NCBI RefSeq assembly: GCF_900290235.1
Contig: NZ_OLMK01000097.1
Coordinates: 1-37,284 of the forward strand
Source of the DNA: Streptomyces sp. MA5143a
Lineage (GTDB): Bacteria > Actinomycetota > Actinomycetes > Streptomycetales > Streptomycetaceae
Reading direction: 5' to 3'
DNA: 37,284 nt
The notes beneath the pieces were generated by a model that made no database searches, was not told where the DNA came from, and was given only the letters and a program-made list of their open reading frames with translations. The position numbers and the translations under genes are program-made. This document shows, one piece after another, positions 1-7,637 of this stretch (the stretch's first letter is position 1; every line of letters starts with the position of its first letter).

Positions 1-306
1 CCCTCGCTGCACTTCGGCTGGTCGCTGTGGTGCGGGCTGACCATCGCGATCGTCGCCCCACGGTGGTGGATGAAGGCGCTCGGCCTGCTGCACCCGACGT
101 TCACGGTCGCCGCGATCGTCGCGACCGGCAACCACTGGGTCCTCGACGCGGTCGGCGGGGCCGCGGTCGTCGGCGCGGGCTTCGCCCTCACCCACCTCCT
201 GACCGGACCACGGGCAGCCCCGGGCACGGACGAGGACGACGGGAAGACGGACGACGGGGCCCCGCGGACCGCCACAAGCGGCCCACGCGACCCCGTCCGT
301 GGCTGA
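1..306 (+). CDS. PAP2-family phosphatase, 3' fragment
   Basis: The reading frame is open from the first base, so the 5' end lies outside the window. The visible 101 residues begin PSLHFGWSLW and contain GNHWVLDAVGG, which match the last two signature blocks of the PAP2 (type 2 phosphatidic acid phosphatase/inositolphosphotransferase) superfamily: the S-x-H and the H-x3-D catalytic blocks. Hydrophobic stretches around both motifs fit a polytopic membrane enzyme acting on a lipid phosphate. The C-terminal tail after about residue 70 is charged and rich in D/G/T, probably cytoplasmic and disordered. The substrate cannot be told from this fragment. Confidence 0.8.
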   Translation, partial: PSLHFGWSLWCGLTIAIVAPRWWMKALGLLHPTFTVAAIVATGNHWVLDAVGGAAVVGAGFALTHLLTGPRAAPGTDEDDGKTDDGAPRTATSGPRDPVRG

Positions 307-309
307 CCG

Positions 310-675
310 TCAGCCGATCCACAGGTCGTACGTGGCACCGTCCCTGGTGTCGTTCGCGGAGATGAGCCGGGGCTCCCAGCGCCAGCCCGTGCTGGGCTTG
401 CGGTGGTGGAACTCCACCGAGCGGCCGGCCACCCACCAGTAGCCCTCGGCCGTGGTGCAGCCCTTCGGCGCGATCTCCCAGAACCGGGAGCCGACCCAGT
501 CGCCGTACTGGTTCTCGCCGACGAAGAAGAACTTCACGGTCTCGTTCGAGCCGCTGCAGACCCGGAGCTGGACGTTCTTGGTGCCGGCGAAGGCCGTGCC
601 CGGGACCGCCAGCGTGCCGAGGACGGTGCCCGCGACGAGTGCCGCCGCGGCGATCTTGCGCTTGAGGCTGCGCAT
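310..675 (-). CDS. small secreted protein of unknown function
   Basis: A 121-residue protein with a clear Sec signal peptide: basic start MRSLKRK, hydrophobic core to about residue 25 and an AFA cleavage site near residue 30. The mature part of about 90 residues is rich in aromatic residues (W, F, Y) and has two cysteines (about 40 and 73) that could form a disulfide. I do not recognise a family; the aromatic, beta-like composition suggests a small extracellular beta-sandwich. It lies 84 bp downstream of the OpuAC-like lipoprotein gene on the same strand, with a triple 17-bp repeat in the gap. No good Shine-Dalgarno sequence precedes the ATG, so expression may be weak or the start may differ. 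Confidence 0.75.
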   Translation of the reverse strand: MRSLKRKIAAAALVAGTVLGTLAVPGTAFAGTKNVQLRVCSGSNETVKFFFVGENQYGDWVGSRFWEIAPKGCTTAEGYWWVAGRSVEFHHRKPSTGWRWEPRLISANDTRDGATYDLWIG

Positions 676-690
676 GGGAGGACCACCATT

Positions 691-741
691 TCTGAGTGAG
701 CGGGAGTTCTGAGTGAGCGGGAGTTCTGAACGAGCGGGAAT
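691..741. repeat. three tandem 17-bp repeats
   Basis: Units at 691-707, 708-724 and 725-741. The first two are identical (TCTGAGTGAGCGGGAGT) and the third differs at a few positions. They fill the gap between the stop of the lipoprotein gene (760) and the start of the small secreted protein (675). A 17-bp period is not a codon multiple, and the copies sit where a promoter or operator for the secreted protein would be. Confidence 0.85.
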
Positions 742-759
742 GCGGGGGTCGACGGGGGA

Positions 760-1668
760 TCAGCGCAGCAGGCCCCGGGCGCGCAGCCAGGTCCTGGCCG
801 CCTTGCCGGGAGCCTCGCCCGCCTCGACCGACGCGGCGAGCGTGGCCAACTGCCCTGTCGTCAAGGGGTCATTGACGCGGGCGAGGGCCGCCCTGCCGGT
901 GGCGTCCACGGCGGGTGCGCTGATGAGCGGGAAGACGTGCTCGGGCGGGACGACGGACTCGGGGTCGCCGAGGACGACCAGTCCGCCGCGGGCGAGCGCG
1001 GGGTCGCCGCTGCGCAGCACCAGCACGTCCGCCGTCCGTGAGGTCCCCGCCGGGGTGAGGGTGACGCCGTACGCCTTCTTCAGGGAGGCGGCGGACGGGG
1101 CGCCGGGGTCGCCGGAGGCGGGGCCGCCGAGGGTGAGACGGTCCTTCGCCGCGCCGAGGTCGTCGAGGCCGCGCAGCCCGTACCGGTCGGCGGTGGCCTT
1201 GGTGACCGCGACGACGAGCCCGCGCTGCGCCGCGGCCGCCGGCAGGGCGACGATCCCGGGAGGCAGCGCCATGCTCAGCGTCGCCTCCATGTTGCCGGGC
1301 ATCGTCTGGCCGCCCGGCAGGGCCCGCAGCATGGTGCTCTCGTAGGCGGGCGCGATGCTGATCTCGCCGTCCACCACGGCCTGGGCGGTGTGGGTGGGGG
1401 ACGCGTACGCGGTGTCCGCCGTCCGTACCTTCTGCCCGGCGGCGGTGAGGAGTTCGCGGTAGATCGCCGCGACGACCCGGCTCTCGGGGGAGCCGTCGGT
1501 GCCGATCACGGCCGGCTCGCGCTCCGCGTGGCCGGCGCGACTGCCGCCGGCCGGTCCGCCGCAGCCGGAGAGCAGCAGGAGCGAGCAGACCGCGAGGACG
1601 AGAATTCCGAGCGGGGAATGAATTCTTTGGATCCTTGATATCACGGAAGAATTCCTCGCATCACGCAT
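760..1668 (-). CDS. OpuAC/ProX-like substrate-binding lipoprotein
   Basis: Resembles the substrate-binding proteins of glycine betaine/osmoprotectant ABC importers (OpuAC family): the mature part starts with the typical 'IGTDGSPESRVVAAIYRELL' pattern and carries the block with GEISIAPAYES. A lipobox LLSGC places the lipidated cysteine at residue 36, so the protein is membrane-anchored outside the cell. I chose the ATG at 1668 (302 residues) because AGGA lies six bases upstream; an ATG two codons earlier (1674) abuts that sequence. No permease or ATPase gene is next to it, which is unusual for this family, so it may be an orphan receptor. It starts 31 bp after the stop of the upstream secreted protein gene and is probably cotranscribed with it. 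Confidence 0.82.
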   Translation of the reverse strand: MRDARNSSVISRIQRIHSPLGILVLAVCSLLLLSGCGGPAGGSRAGHAEREPAVIGTDGSPESRVVAAIYRELLTAAGQKVRTADTAYASPTHTAQAVVDGEISIAPAYESTMLRALPGGQTMPGNMEATLSMALPPGIVALPAAAAQRGLVVAVTKATADRYGLRGLDDLGAAKDRLTLGGPASGDPGAPSAASLKKAYGVTLTPAGTSRTADVLVLRSGDPALARGGLVVLGDPESVVPPEHVFPLISAPAVDATGRAALARVNDPLTTGQLATLAASVEAGEAPGKAARTWLRARGLLR

Positions 1669-1699
1669 GAACATTCCTACGACGAGCGTTGCGGCCCGT

Positions 1700-2335
1700 T
1701 CAGCAGTGCGCGCCGATTTCGGCGGAGGTCATCTTCCGGTCCTTGAAGTTGACGTATCCGAACTTCGGGTTGTCCTTGTTGAAGCCGGACTGCTGGAAGT
1801 CGTAGATGTACCAGACGTAGTGGTCGTAGTACTTGTTCTTGAACTGGATCTCCCACCAGCCCTTTGCCTGCTGCTTCGACGTGCCGCGTTCCAGCCAGCC
1901 GACGCTGCGCGGCGAGATGTTGATGGTGTTGGACTCGGTGTCCGTGTGGGAGTTCTCCCAGGTGTGGCTGTAGCTGGTCTCGACGGAGGCCTCGAAGACC
2001 AGCGAGAACTTGTACGTCGCCGAGACGGAGACACCGATCGTGTTGGCGGCGGTCGTGGTGTCCGACCAGTCGATACGGTGCTGGTTGGTGTTGGTGCCGC
2101 AGTTGTAGGCGGTGCTTCCCACCTGGTGCTTCGGGCCGGTGTAGCCCCAGTAGCTCTGCGGGTGGAAGTTGCAGAGGCTGGCCCAGTTGCACGCCTTGAG
2201 GAGTTCGGCCTGGGTGGGGCCGGCGGCGAATGCCTGGGGGGCCGCGAGCAGGGAGGCACCCATGGTCAGAGCTGCGAGGGTCCCGGCGGTGCGGAAACGC
2301 CGAGTCGAACCGTTTCCGCGGTGCGCGAATGCCAT
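1700..2335 (-). CDS. secreted protein with aerolysin/ETX-MTX2-like strand pattern
   Basis: 211 residues with a long signal peptide (AFA near residue 37). The start at 2335 is set by GGAG six bases upstream; an earlier ATG at 2347 has no such site. The mature protein has an N-terminal section with two to four cysteines, then a long Ser/Thr-rich amphipathic stretch (about residues 100-145) of alternating polar and hydrophobic residues ending in an 'ISPRSVGWLERGT' turn, followed by an aromatic-rich end (KYYDHYVWYIYDF). Long alternating S/T strands followed by such a turn occur in aerolysin-type beta-pore-forming proteins, but I infer this from pattern only. It could equally be a non-toxic secreted beta protein of unknown role. 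Confidence 0.72.
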   Translation of the reverse strand: MAFAHRGNGSTRRFRTAGTLAALTMGASLLAAPQAFAAGPTQAELLKACNWASLCNFHPQSYWGYTGPKHQVGSTAYNCGTNTNQHRIDWSDTTTAANTIGVSVSATYKFSLVFEASVETSYSHTWENSHTDTESNTINISPRSVGWLERGTSKQQAKGWWEIQFKNKYYDHYVWYIYDFQQSGFNKDNPKFGYVNFKDRKMTSAEIGAHC

Positions 2336-2640
2336 TGATTGCTCCATGAGGAGGGGCGGAGTTTTGGGGGTGTCCGCCGACTGCGCACAACTATCGGGCG
2401 GAGATCGTGTCCCCGTCAATAGAGGATAAGGAGGGCCGGTCAATTCTGAGGGAATCCTGAATTTTCTGTCCGTGCAGCAAAACAAGCGCTGTCCGGAATT
2501 CCAAGGATCTCGGATTCCGGCAGCGCTTCGGCTTGCCCAGCATGCTCTCAGCCTTCTCTCAGAGTCCGGTCAGAGAATCATCGGAGGCGGTTCACAGTTC
2601 GGGGGAGGAATCGTGGTCGTGTGCCGCCCCGGTACGCCGA
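2336..2640. other. intergenic region with large imperfect dyad
   Basis: No gene is supported here. The region should hold the promoter of the leftward secreted protein at 1700-2335. It contains a long imperfect inverted repeat at 2484-2528: the outer arms AAGCGCTG and CAGCGCTT and the inner arms CCGGAAT and ATTCCGG pair, with two unpaired T residues and a 9-base loop. Read on the minus strand the hairpin is followed by TGTTTTG, so it could be a second terminator behind the gene at 2738-3199 or an attenuator before the gene at 2335. Confidence 0.55.
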
Positions 2641-2683
2641 CAAGGCCGCCCCCCCGTCCTCGGGGGACGGGGGGGCGGCCTTG
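2641..2683 (-). terminator. perfect 19-bp hairpin terminator
   Basis: Arms 2641-2659 and 2665-2683 are perfectly complementary over 19 bp (with a run of seven C against seven G) around a 5-base loop. It lies 54 bp beyond the stop of the leftward secreted-protein gene. There is no U-tract, as is common for Streptomyces terminators. Confidence 0.85.
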
Positions 2684-2737
2684 TGGGGTGCGGTCACGGG
2701 GTGGGGCGCCGGTTCGGTGCCCCGTCGTGGGGATGGG

Positions 2738-3199
2738 TCAGTCCACGTACCACTTGCCGCACTTGGTGATGCCGTCGAACTCCCCGCAGGCGCGGGCGGC
2801 GTAGTTGGAGTTGTAGACGGACTGGGTGCGGCTGCCGGTGTAGGGGCCGCACATCTTCCAGCCGTCGCGCTTGGCGTCCCCGTCGCTGACGATGCCCTTG
2901 AAGTCGGGGAACGAGCGGAAGCTGCGGTCGACCCACAGCCGGTCGCCGGCCCTGCGGCCGGACTTGATCTCGGCGCGGCTGTAGCGGTCGAGCGCCGACT
3001 CGTTCTGCAACTCGACGCGGCGGCCCCGGAAGTCGAACGAGGCACCGGACTCGACGGCCCGGAAGCGGCCGATGACGGCGATGCCGTCGCAGTCGTCCTC
3101 GGTGGCCGAGGCCGCCGACGCGGGGACGAAGACGATGGCGCCGCTGCCGATCAGCACGGCCGAGGCCGCGATCGCGCGGCCCATGCGGGACTTGTTCAC
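2738..3199 (-). CDS. secreted protein of unknown function
   Basis: 153 residues starting at GTG 3199, which has AAGGAA seven bases upstream. Signal peptide with hydrophobic core at residues 9-27 and ASA-type cleavage sites at about 29-32. The mature protein begins ATEDDCDG and has several cysteines, including one late pair in a C-GEFDGITKC-G arrangement, fitting a disulfide-bonded extracellular domain of about 120 residues. The middle contains an R-rich segment and 'DRLWVDRSFRSFPDFKG'. I do not recognise a family. It is a single transcription unit closed by the strong hairpin at 2641-2683. Confidence 0.75.
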   Translation of the reverse strand: MNKSRMGRAIAASAVLIGSGAIVFVPASAASATEDDCDGIAVIGRFRAVESGASFDFRGRRVELQNESALDRYSRAEIKSGRRAGDRLWVDRSFRSFPDFKGIVSDGDAKRDGWKMCGPYTGSRTQSVYNSNYAARACGEFDGITKCGKWYVD

Positions 3200-3502
3200 G
3201 AGGGTTCCTTCGGTGTGTGACGCATGAACGGATGGGAGCCGGTGCCACGCTGGACGGGCGGGGACCCCCGGTGAATGAGGCGCGCCGTCGTCTCGGTTCC
3301 CCCGACGACGGCGGCGACGTCCACAGGTTCAGGCAGCCGGGAACCCTCGGCAACAGCGACCGCCGCGCCGGGACGGTGGGACCGTCCCACCCCCGTTGAC
3401 CTGTGCGAACGGGGAGGCTCTGGGACGCCGTTGGGACGCGCGGGCGCGGGGGACGGGCCGACGGCGCCGGGAGGCCGTCGGCCCGAGTCGGGGGCGGGGG
3501 TG
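3200..3502. other. intergenic region, perfect 8-bp dyad
   Basis: No gene is supported. The region separates the P450 stop codon from the start of the secreted protein at 3199 and should carry the promoter of the latter. It holds one perfect palindrome, GGTGGGAC-c-GTCCCACC at 3375-3391, about 175 bp upstream of the 3199 start. This may be an operator or part of the P450 transcript's terminator. Confidence 0.45.
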
Positions 3503-4738
3503 TCAGCCCGCGCTGACCTGGAGGTGTTTGACCCCGTTGATCCAGGCCGAGCGCAGCCGGTCCGGGTCGCCGACGAGCCGCAGGTTCGGCAGGGCTTCGG
3601 CGATCGCGTGGAAGATGAGGTCGATCTCCAGCACCGCCAGGGACTTGCCGAGGCAGAAGTGCGGGCCACCGCCGCCGAAGCCCAGATGCGGGTTCGGGTC
3701 ACGGGTGATGTCGAAGGTGTCGGGGTTGTCGAACACCTCGGGGTCGTGGTTGGCGGAGGCGTAGAAGATGCCGACGCGGTCGCCCTTCCTGATCCGCTTG
3801 CCGCCGAGTTCGGTGTCCTGGGTGGCGGTCCGCTGGAAGGAGTTGACGGGCGTGGCCCAGCGGACGATCTCCTCGGCGGCCGTCGCCGGGCGCTCCCGCT
3901 TGAACAGCTCCCACTGGTCGGGGTGGGTGAGGAAGGCGTGCATGCCGTGCGTGATCGCGTTGCGGGTGGTCTCGTTGCCCGCGACCGCCAGCATCAGCAC
4001 GAAGAACCCGAACTCGTCCGAGGCCAGGCTCCCCTCGTCCTCGGCGGCGACCAGCGTGCTCACGATGTCCTTCGCCGGGCACTGCTTGCGGTCCGCGGCC
4101 ATGTTCATGGCGTACGCGATGAGTTCGGTGGCCGACTCCTGGCCGACCTCCTCGGTGATGGCGTACTCCGGGTCGTCGTACGAGATCATCCGGTTCGACC
4201 ACTCGAAGATCTTCGCCCGGTCGTCCTGCGGGATGCCGATCAGCTCCGCTATGGCCTGGAGGGGCAGTTCGCAGGCGACCTGGGTCACGAAGTCGAAGGG
4301 GCCGGGCTGGGCGAGCGCCTCGCGCGCGATGGCGTGGGCCCGGTCGCGCAGGTTGTCCTCCAGGGCGCGGATGGCCCGAGGGGTGAAGACGCGCTGGACG
4401 ATCTGTCGTACCCGGGTGTGCTCCGGCGGGTCCATGTTCAGCAGGATCAGCCGCTGCGCGTCGATCGCGTCCCGCTCGATGTGCTCGTTGAACCGGATGA
4501 TCGCGGTGTTCAGGAACGACGAGTACAACTCGGGGTGCGTGGAAACGTACTTGACGTCCACGTGCCGGGTCACGGCCCAGTAGCCCTCGTCGCCGAAGCC
4601 CGCGAGGCCCGGTGCCTGCGGGACCCAGTGGACCGGTTCCGTGCGGCGGAGCTCGGCGAACTCGGGGAGGGGCACACGATGGTGGAGGAGATCCGGGTCG
4701 GTGAGGTCGAACCCGTCGGGCAGCGCTGGACAGGGCAT
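3503..4738 (-). CDS. CYP125-like cytochrome P450 (steroid C26/27-hydroxylase type)
   Basis: 411 residues from ATG 4738, which has GGGAG six bases upstream; a longer upstream open frame has no such site. P450 hallmarks are visible: I-helix AGNETT (253-258), ExxR (290-293), and the haem loop FGGGGPHFCLG with the thiolate cysteine at 362. Long stretches match Mycobacterium tuberculosis CYP125A1 as I remember it: the N-terminal LPDGFDLTDP, LNMDPPEHTR, ACELPLQAIAELIGIPQDDR, GFFVLMLAVAGNETTRNAIT, DQWELFK and the C-terminal LRSAWINGVKH. CYP125 enzymes oxidise the terminal methyl of the cholesterol/cholestenone side chain. The substrate here is unproven. The upstream lipase is on the same strand, and a KstR-like site lies 79 bp before the start. 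A [3Fe-4S] ferredoxin encoded at 32460 could donate electrons. Confidence 0.9.
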   Translation of the reverse strand: MPCPALPDGFDLTDPDLLHHRVPLPEFAELRRTEPVHWVPQAPGLAGFGDEGYWAVTRHVDVKYVSTHPELYSSFLNTAIIRFNEHIERDAIDAQRLILLNMDPPEHTRVRQIVQRVFTPRAIRALEDNLRDRAHAIAREALAQPGPFDFVTQVACELPLQAIAELIGIPQDDRAKIFEWSNRMISYDDPEYAITEEVGQESATELIAYAMNMAADRKQCPAKDIVSTLVAAEDEGSLASDEFGFFVLMLAVAGNETTRNAITHGMHAFLTHPDQWELFKRERPATAAEEIVRWATPVNSFQRTATQDTELGGKRIRKGDRVGIFYASANHDPEVFDNPDTFDITRDPNPHLGFGGGGPHFCLGKSLAVLEIDLIFHAIAEALPNLRLVGDPDRLRSAWINGVKHLQVSAG

Positions 4739-4756
4739 GGTCGACTCCCGTCGCTC

Positions 4757-4779
4757 AGACGGTCTCCGACGGACCGTCT
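4757..4779. promoter_or_regulatory. inverted repeat in P450 leader
   Basis: AGACGGTC (4757-4764) and GACCGTCT (4772-4779) are perfect inverted 8-mers with a 7-base spacer, just upstream of the P450 ribosome-binding site and downstream of the KstR-like box. It may be a second operator or a leader hairpin. Confidence 0.5.
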
Positions 4780-4816
4780 CTGACGGGCCATCAGTTATCC
4801 GGGTCGCCGTGACCGT

Positions 4817-4830
4817 AGTAACGCGTTCTA
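4817..4830. promoter_or_regulatory. KstR-like operator before P450
   Basis: AGTAACGCGTTCTA on the plus strand fits TNNAACNNGTTNNA at seven of eight defined positions (A for the first T). On the other strand it reads TAGAACGCGTTACT. It lies 79 bp upstream of the P450 start, between the lipase stop and the P450 gene, so the P450 probably has its own promoter. Confidence 0.65.
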
Positions 4831-4872
4831 CAAGTCGCAAGGGCTACGGCGACCCGAATCCGTCGGGCCCGG

Positions 4873-6096
4873 TCAGTCGGGCAGCCGGTCCAGCAGCCAC
4901 GCGCCGAGTTCCGGGGTGATGGCGGTGTGCGCCGTCGTGTCCGAGGAGCAGAGGAAGTCGTCGGCCTCGGACTCGTGCGGGTCCAGGTCGTCGACGGCCG
5001 CGTACAGGTCCTTCTGCTGGTCGAGGTCGCGGATCGCGAGGGCGCTGACCGTGGGGACGAAGCAGATGTGCTCGTGCCGCAGGTCGACGTCGGCGCCGAA
5101 CCTCCGCAACATGTCGGCGAGGATGCCGTACGAGCGCAGGGTGCCGCCGGGGGCACCGTCGAACTCGGGGAAGTCGCTCGTCAGCACCGTCCGTTCGGCC
5201 GGGGGGAACCGCCGTTTCAGCTCGGCGACGACGATGTCCTTGCCCTGCGCCTGGGTGTGAAAGGCCGTCCCCGGGTAGATCCGCTCCACCTTCAGCGCGG
5301 TCCCACCGGGCGGGATCGCGAGGCCCGTGCCGTCCCCGCGGCCGTTGGCGAGCGCCAGTCTCCTCGGCACGGTGGGCCAGCCGCCGACCTTGGACAGCGC
5401 GGTCAGGAACTGCGTGCGCTCGACGGCGATGGCGGTGTCGCCGGTCACCGGGTTGTAGTGCCGCCACAGCATCTGCCGGGCGGCCGGGCTGTTCATCTGC
5501 CGGGCGAACGGGTTCGGCACCGGGACGAAGTGCGAGAACGCCTGGAGGCCGACGGGGACGACGGCGCCGCGGTGCGGGGTGTCGTAGGAGAAGTACACGG
5601 CGGTGCGGTGGTCCATCCGCTGCGTCTCCAGCTTGGCGAGGGCGTAACGGGTGACCAGGCCGCCCATGCTGAAGCCGCCCACGGTCAGCCGCGTGTCCCC
5701 CGACTGCTCCGCTCTGGTCCGCAGGATCGCGGAGATCGCGGCGTCGGCGTTGTCCAGGAGGGAGGCGCTGCGCTCGTCGAAGCCGAGCAGGATCACGTCA
5801 CGGCCCCGGCGGCGCAGCTCGCTCAGCAGCGGGTAGGCGCCGCCGTCGAGGCCGGCGTAGAGCCGCTCCAGTTCGCTCCTGCCGAGGTCGAAGCCGTCGG
5901 CCATGAGCACCGGCCGGGTGATCCCCCGGTTGCCCTCGCCGTGGAAGACGTGCGCGAAGCCGTGCGGCAGCTCCCACCGCGCGTCCGGTTCGGGTGCCGT
6001 GTACGTCCGGGGTGCCGTCGGTTCGGCGCTCACGGGGGTGGCGAGGGTGAACTCCCCGACGCTCCGCTCCGCCTGCTCGTGCTGTTGCTCGGACAA
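4873..6096 (-). CDS. serine lipase/esterase, alpha/beta-hydrolase fold
   Basis: 407 residues if it starts at the TTG at 6096, which has an excellent AAGGAGA seven bases upstream; the frame is open further up to an ATG at 6183 that lacks such a site. The nucleophile elbow GFSMGG (Ser143) and a following 'ALAKLE' helix identify an alpha/beta hydrolase; HTAITPEL near the end could supply the histidine and several aspartates are available. 'YFSYDTPHRGAVVPVGLQAF' resembles the block after the elbow in PGAP1/LCAT-type lipases that act on large lipids or esters. No signal peptide. It precedes the P450 on the same strand (134-bp gap) and is divergent from the thiolase, so a role in freeing a lipid substrate from an ester is a reasonable inference. 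Confidence 0.78.
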   Translation of the reverse strand: MSEQQHEQAERSVGEFTLATPVSAEPTAPRTYTAPEPDARWELPHGFAHVFHGEGNRGITRPVLMADGFDLGRSELERLYAGLDGGAYPLLSELRRRGRDVILLGFDERSASLLDNADAAISAILRTRAEQSGDTRLTVGGFSMGGLVTRYALAKLETQRMDHRTAVYFSYDTPHRGAVVPVGLQAFSHFVPVPNPFARQMNSPAARQMLWRHYNPVTGDTAIAVERTQFLTALSKVGGWPTVPRRLALANGRGDGTGLAIPPGGTALKVERIYPGTAFHTQAQGKDIVVAELKRRFPPAERTVLTSDFPEFDGAPGGTLRSYGILADMLRRFGADVDLRHEHICFVPTVSALAIRDLDQQKDLYAAVDDLDPHESEADDFLCSSDTTAHTAITPELGAWLLDRLPD

Positions 6097-6164
6097 GTGG
6101 TCGTCTCCTTGTGCGGGGTGGCGCGGACCCCCACATCGCAGCAGCGCCACCGAAGGCCTGCCAC

Positions 6165-6231
6165 GTGACACCGGGCGCTTCATCCGTACGAAGGGAGTGG
6201 GAGTGAGGGGCGATTACCTTCGCGGTGTCAC
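6165..6231. promoter_or_regulatory. widely spaced 9-bp inverted repeat
   Basis: GTGACACCG at 6165-6173 and CGGTGTCAC at 6223-6231 are exact inverse copies separated by 49 bases, upstream of the lipase start. They could be paired binding sites for a dimeric regulator; chance occurrence in GC-rich DNA is possible. Confidence 0.35.
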
Positions 6232-6384
6232 CCCCGCGGCCCAGTGGCGCGCCGTGAGAGCCGGGGTGACCTTCGGGTTCCCGCGCGCGTGGTGCGCCCG
6301 CGCACGGCGGAATCCGCCCGCGGATCGCGTGTGCGCCGTGCACGACCCTTGCGGCGATGAGTGTCGCATCGGCACGCTGTCAGG

Positions 6385-6408
6385 AGAACTAGAACGCGTA
6401 CTAGTTCT
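6385..6408. promoter_or_regulatory. KstR-like operator in 24-bp palindrome before thiolase
   Basis: The inner box TAGAACGCGTACTA (6390-6403) matches TNNAACNNGTTNNA at seven of eight defined positions. It is embedded in a larger perfect palindrome with arms AGAACTAG (6385-6392) and CTAGTTCT (6401-6408). The thiolase ATG is 66 bp downstream. Being between divergent genes it could also act on the lipase promoter. Confidence 0.75.
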
Positions 6409-6467
6409 GCGTGGCGGGCCGGGCCGGGACGCCCCGCGCCGCGCGGGTAACCGTTGAGAGGATCCCC

Positions 6468-7637
6468 ATGGCCGCGGAACCCGTGATCGTCGAAGCCGTA
6501 CGCACCCCCATCGGCAGGCGCGGTGGCGCGCTCGCCAATCTGCACCCCGCCTATCTGCTGGGCGAGACCTACCGCGAACTCCTCGGCCGCACCGGCATCC
6601 CCGCCGACTGCGTCGAGCAGATCGTCGGCGGCACGGTCACCCATGCCGGCGAGCAGTCCATGAACCCCGCGCGCACGGCCTGGCTGACCATGGGCCTGCC
6701 GTACGAGACGGCCGCGACGACCGTCGACTGCCAGTGCGGCTCCTCGCAGCAGGCGTCGCACATGGTGGCCAACATGGTCGCGGCGGGGGTCATCGACGTC
6801 GGCATCAGCTGCGGCGTCGAGGCGATGTCCCGTGTCCCGCTCGGGTCGGGCTCCAAGCACGGCCCCGGCAAACCGTTCCCCGACGAGTGGAACGTCGACC
6901 TCCCCAACCAGTTCGAGGCGGCCGAACGCATCGCCCGCCACCGGGACCTGACACGGGAGGACGTCGACGCGCTCGGCCTGCTCTCGCAGGAACGGGCCGC
7001 CGTCGCCTGGGCCGAGGAACGCTTCAAGAAGGAGACGTTCGCCGTCCAGGTCCCCACGACCGAGGAGGAACAGGCCGCCGGGCAGGGCATGTGGCGCCTC
7101 GTGGACCGCGACGAGGGCCTCAGGGACACGTCAGCGGAGGCGCTCGCGCGCCTGAAACCGATCATGCCGACCGCCGTCCACACCGCCGGCAACTCCTCCC
7201 AGATCAGCGACGGCGCGTCGGCGATCATGTGGGCGTCGAAGCGGATGGCGCGGGCGCTGAAGCTACGGCCGAGGGCGAGGATCGTCGCGCAGGCCCTCGT
7301 GGGCTCCGACCCCCACTTCCACCTCGACGGCCCGATCGACGCGACGAAGGCGGTGCTGGGCAAGGCGGGGATGTCGCTCCGCGACATCGACCTCGTCGAG
7401 ATCAACGAGGCGTTCGCGTCGGTGGTGTTGAGCTGGGCGCGGGTCTTCGAGCAGGACCTGGGGAAGGTCAACGTGAACGGCGGTGCGATCGCGCTCGGTC
7501 ACCCGGTGGGGGCGACGGGAGCGCGGCTCATCACGACGGCACTGCATGAACTGGAGCGCACGGACAAGGAGTTCGCCCTGGTGACGATGTGCGCCGGGGG
7601 AGGACTCGCCACCGGGACGATCATCCAGCGGCTGTAG
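6468..7637 (+). CDS. FadA5-like steroid 3-ketoacyl-CoA thiolase
   Basis: 389 residues, start at ATG 6468 with GAGAGG six bases upstream. Thiolase active-site residues are all present: nucleophile Cys90 in DCQCGSSQQ, His345 in GGAIALGHPVGATG, and Cys375 in MCAGGG. It resembles mycobacterial FadA5 along its whole length (for example DLPNQFEAAERIA, ARIVAQALVG, IDLVEINEAFASVVLSWARV, LITTALHELERTD), the thiolase that removes acetyl- or propionyl-CoA units from the CoA-activated sterol side chain. Other acetyl-CoA acetyltransferases differ more in these blocks. It is divergent from the lipase/P450 pair and carries a KstR-like operator upstream. Its 3' end overlaps the DUF397 gene by 17 bp, tail to tail. 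Confidence 0.92.
   Translation: MAAEPVIVEAVRTPIGRRGGALANLHPAYLLGETYRELLGRTGIPADCVEQIVGGTVTHAGEQSMNPARTAWLTMGLPYETAATTVDCQCGSSQQASHMVANMVAAGVIDVGISCGVEAMSRVPLGSGSKHGPGKPFPDEWNVDLPNQFEAAERIARHRDLTREDVDALGLLSQERAAVAWAEERFKKETFAVQVPTTEEEQAAGQGMWRLVDRDEGLRDTSAEALARLKPIMPTAVHTAGNSSQISDGASAIMWASKRMARALKLRPRARIVAQALVGSDPHFHLDGPIDATKAVLGKAGMSLRDIDLVEINEAFASVVLSWARVFEQDLGKVNVNGGAIALGHPVGATGARLITTALHELERTDKEFALVTMCAGGGLATGTIIQRL

Noticed and set aside
3275..4783. 502-residue open frame on the plus strand opposite the P450
   Set aside because: It mirrors the P450 codons; its translation is low-complexity V/G/R/D and matches no family, while the minus-strand frame has all P450 motifs.
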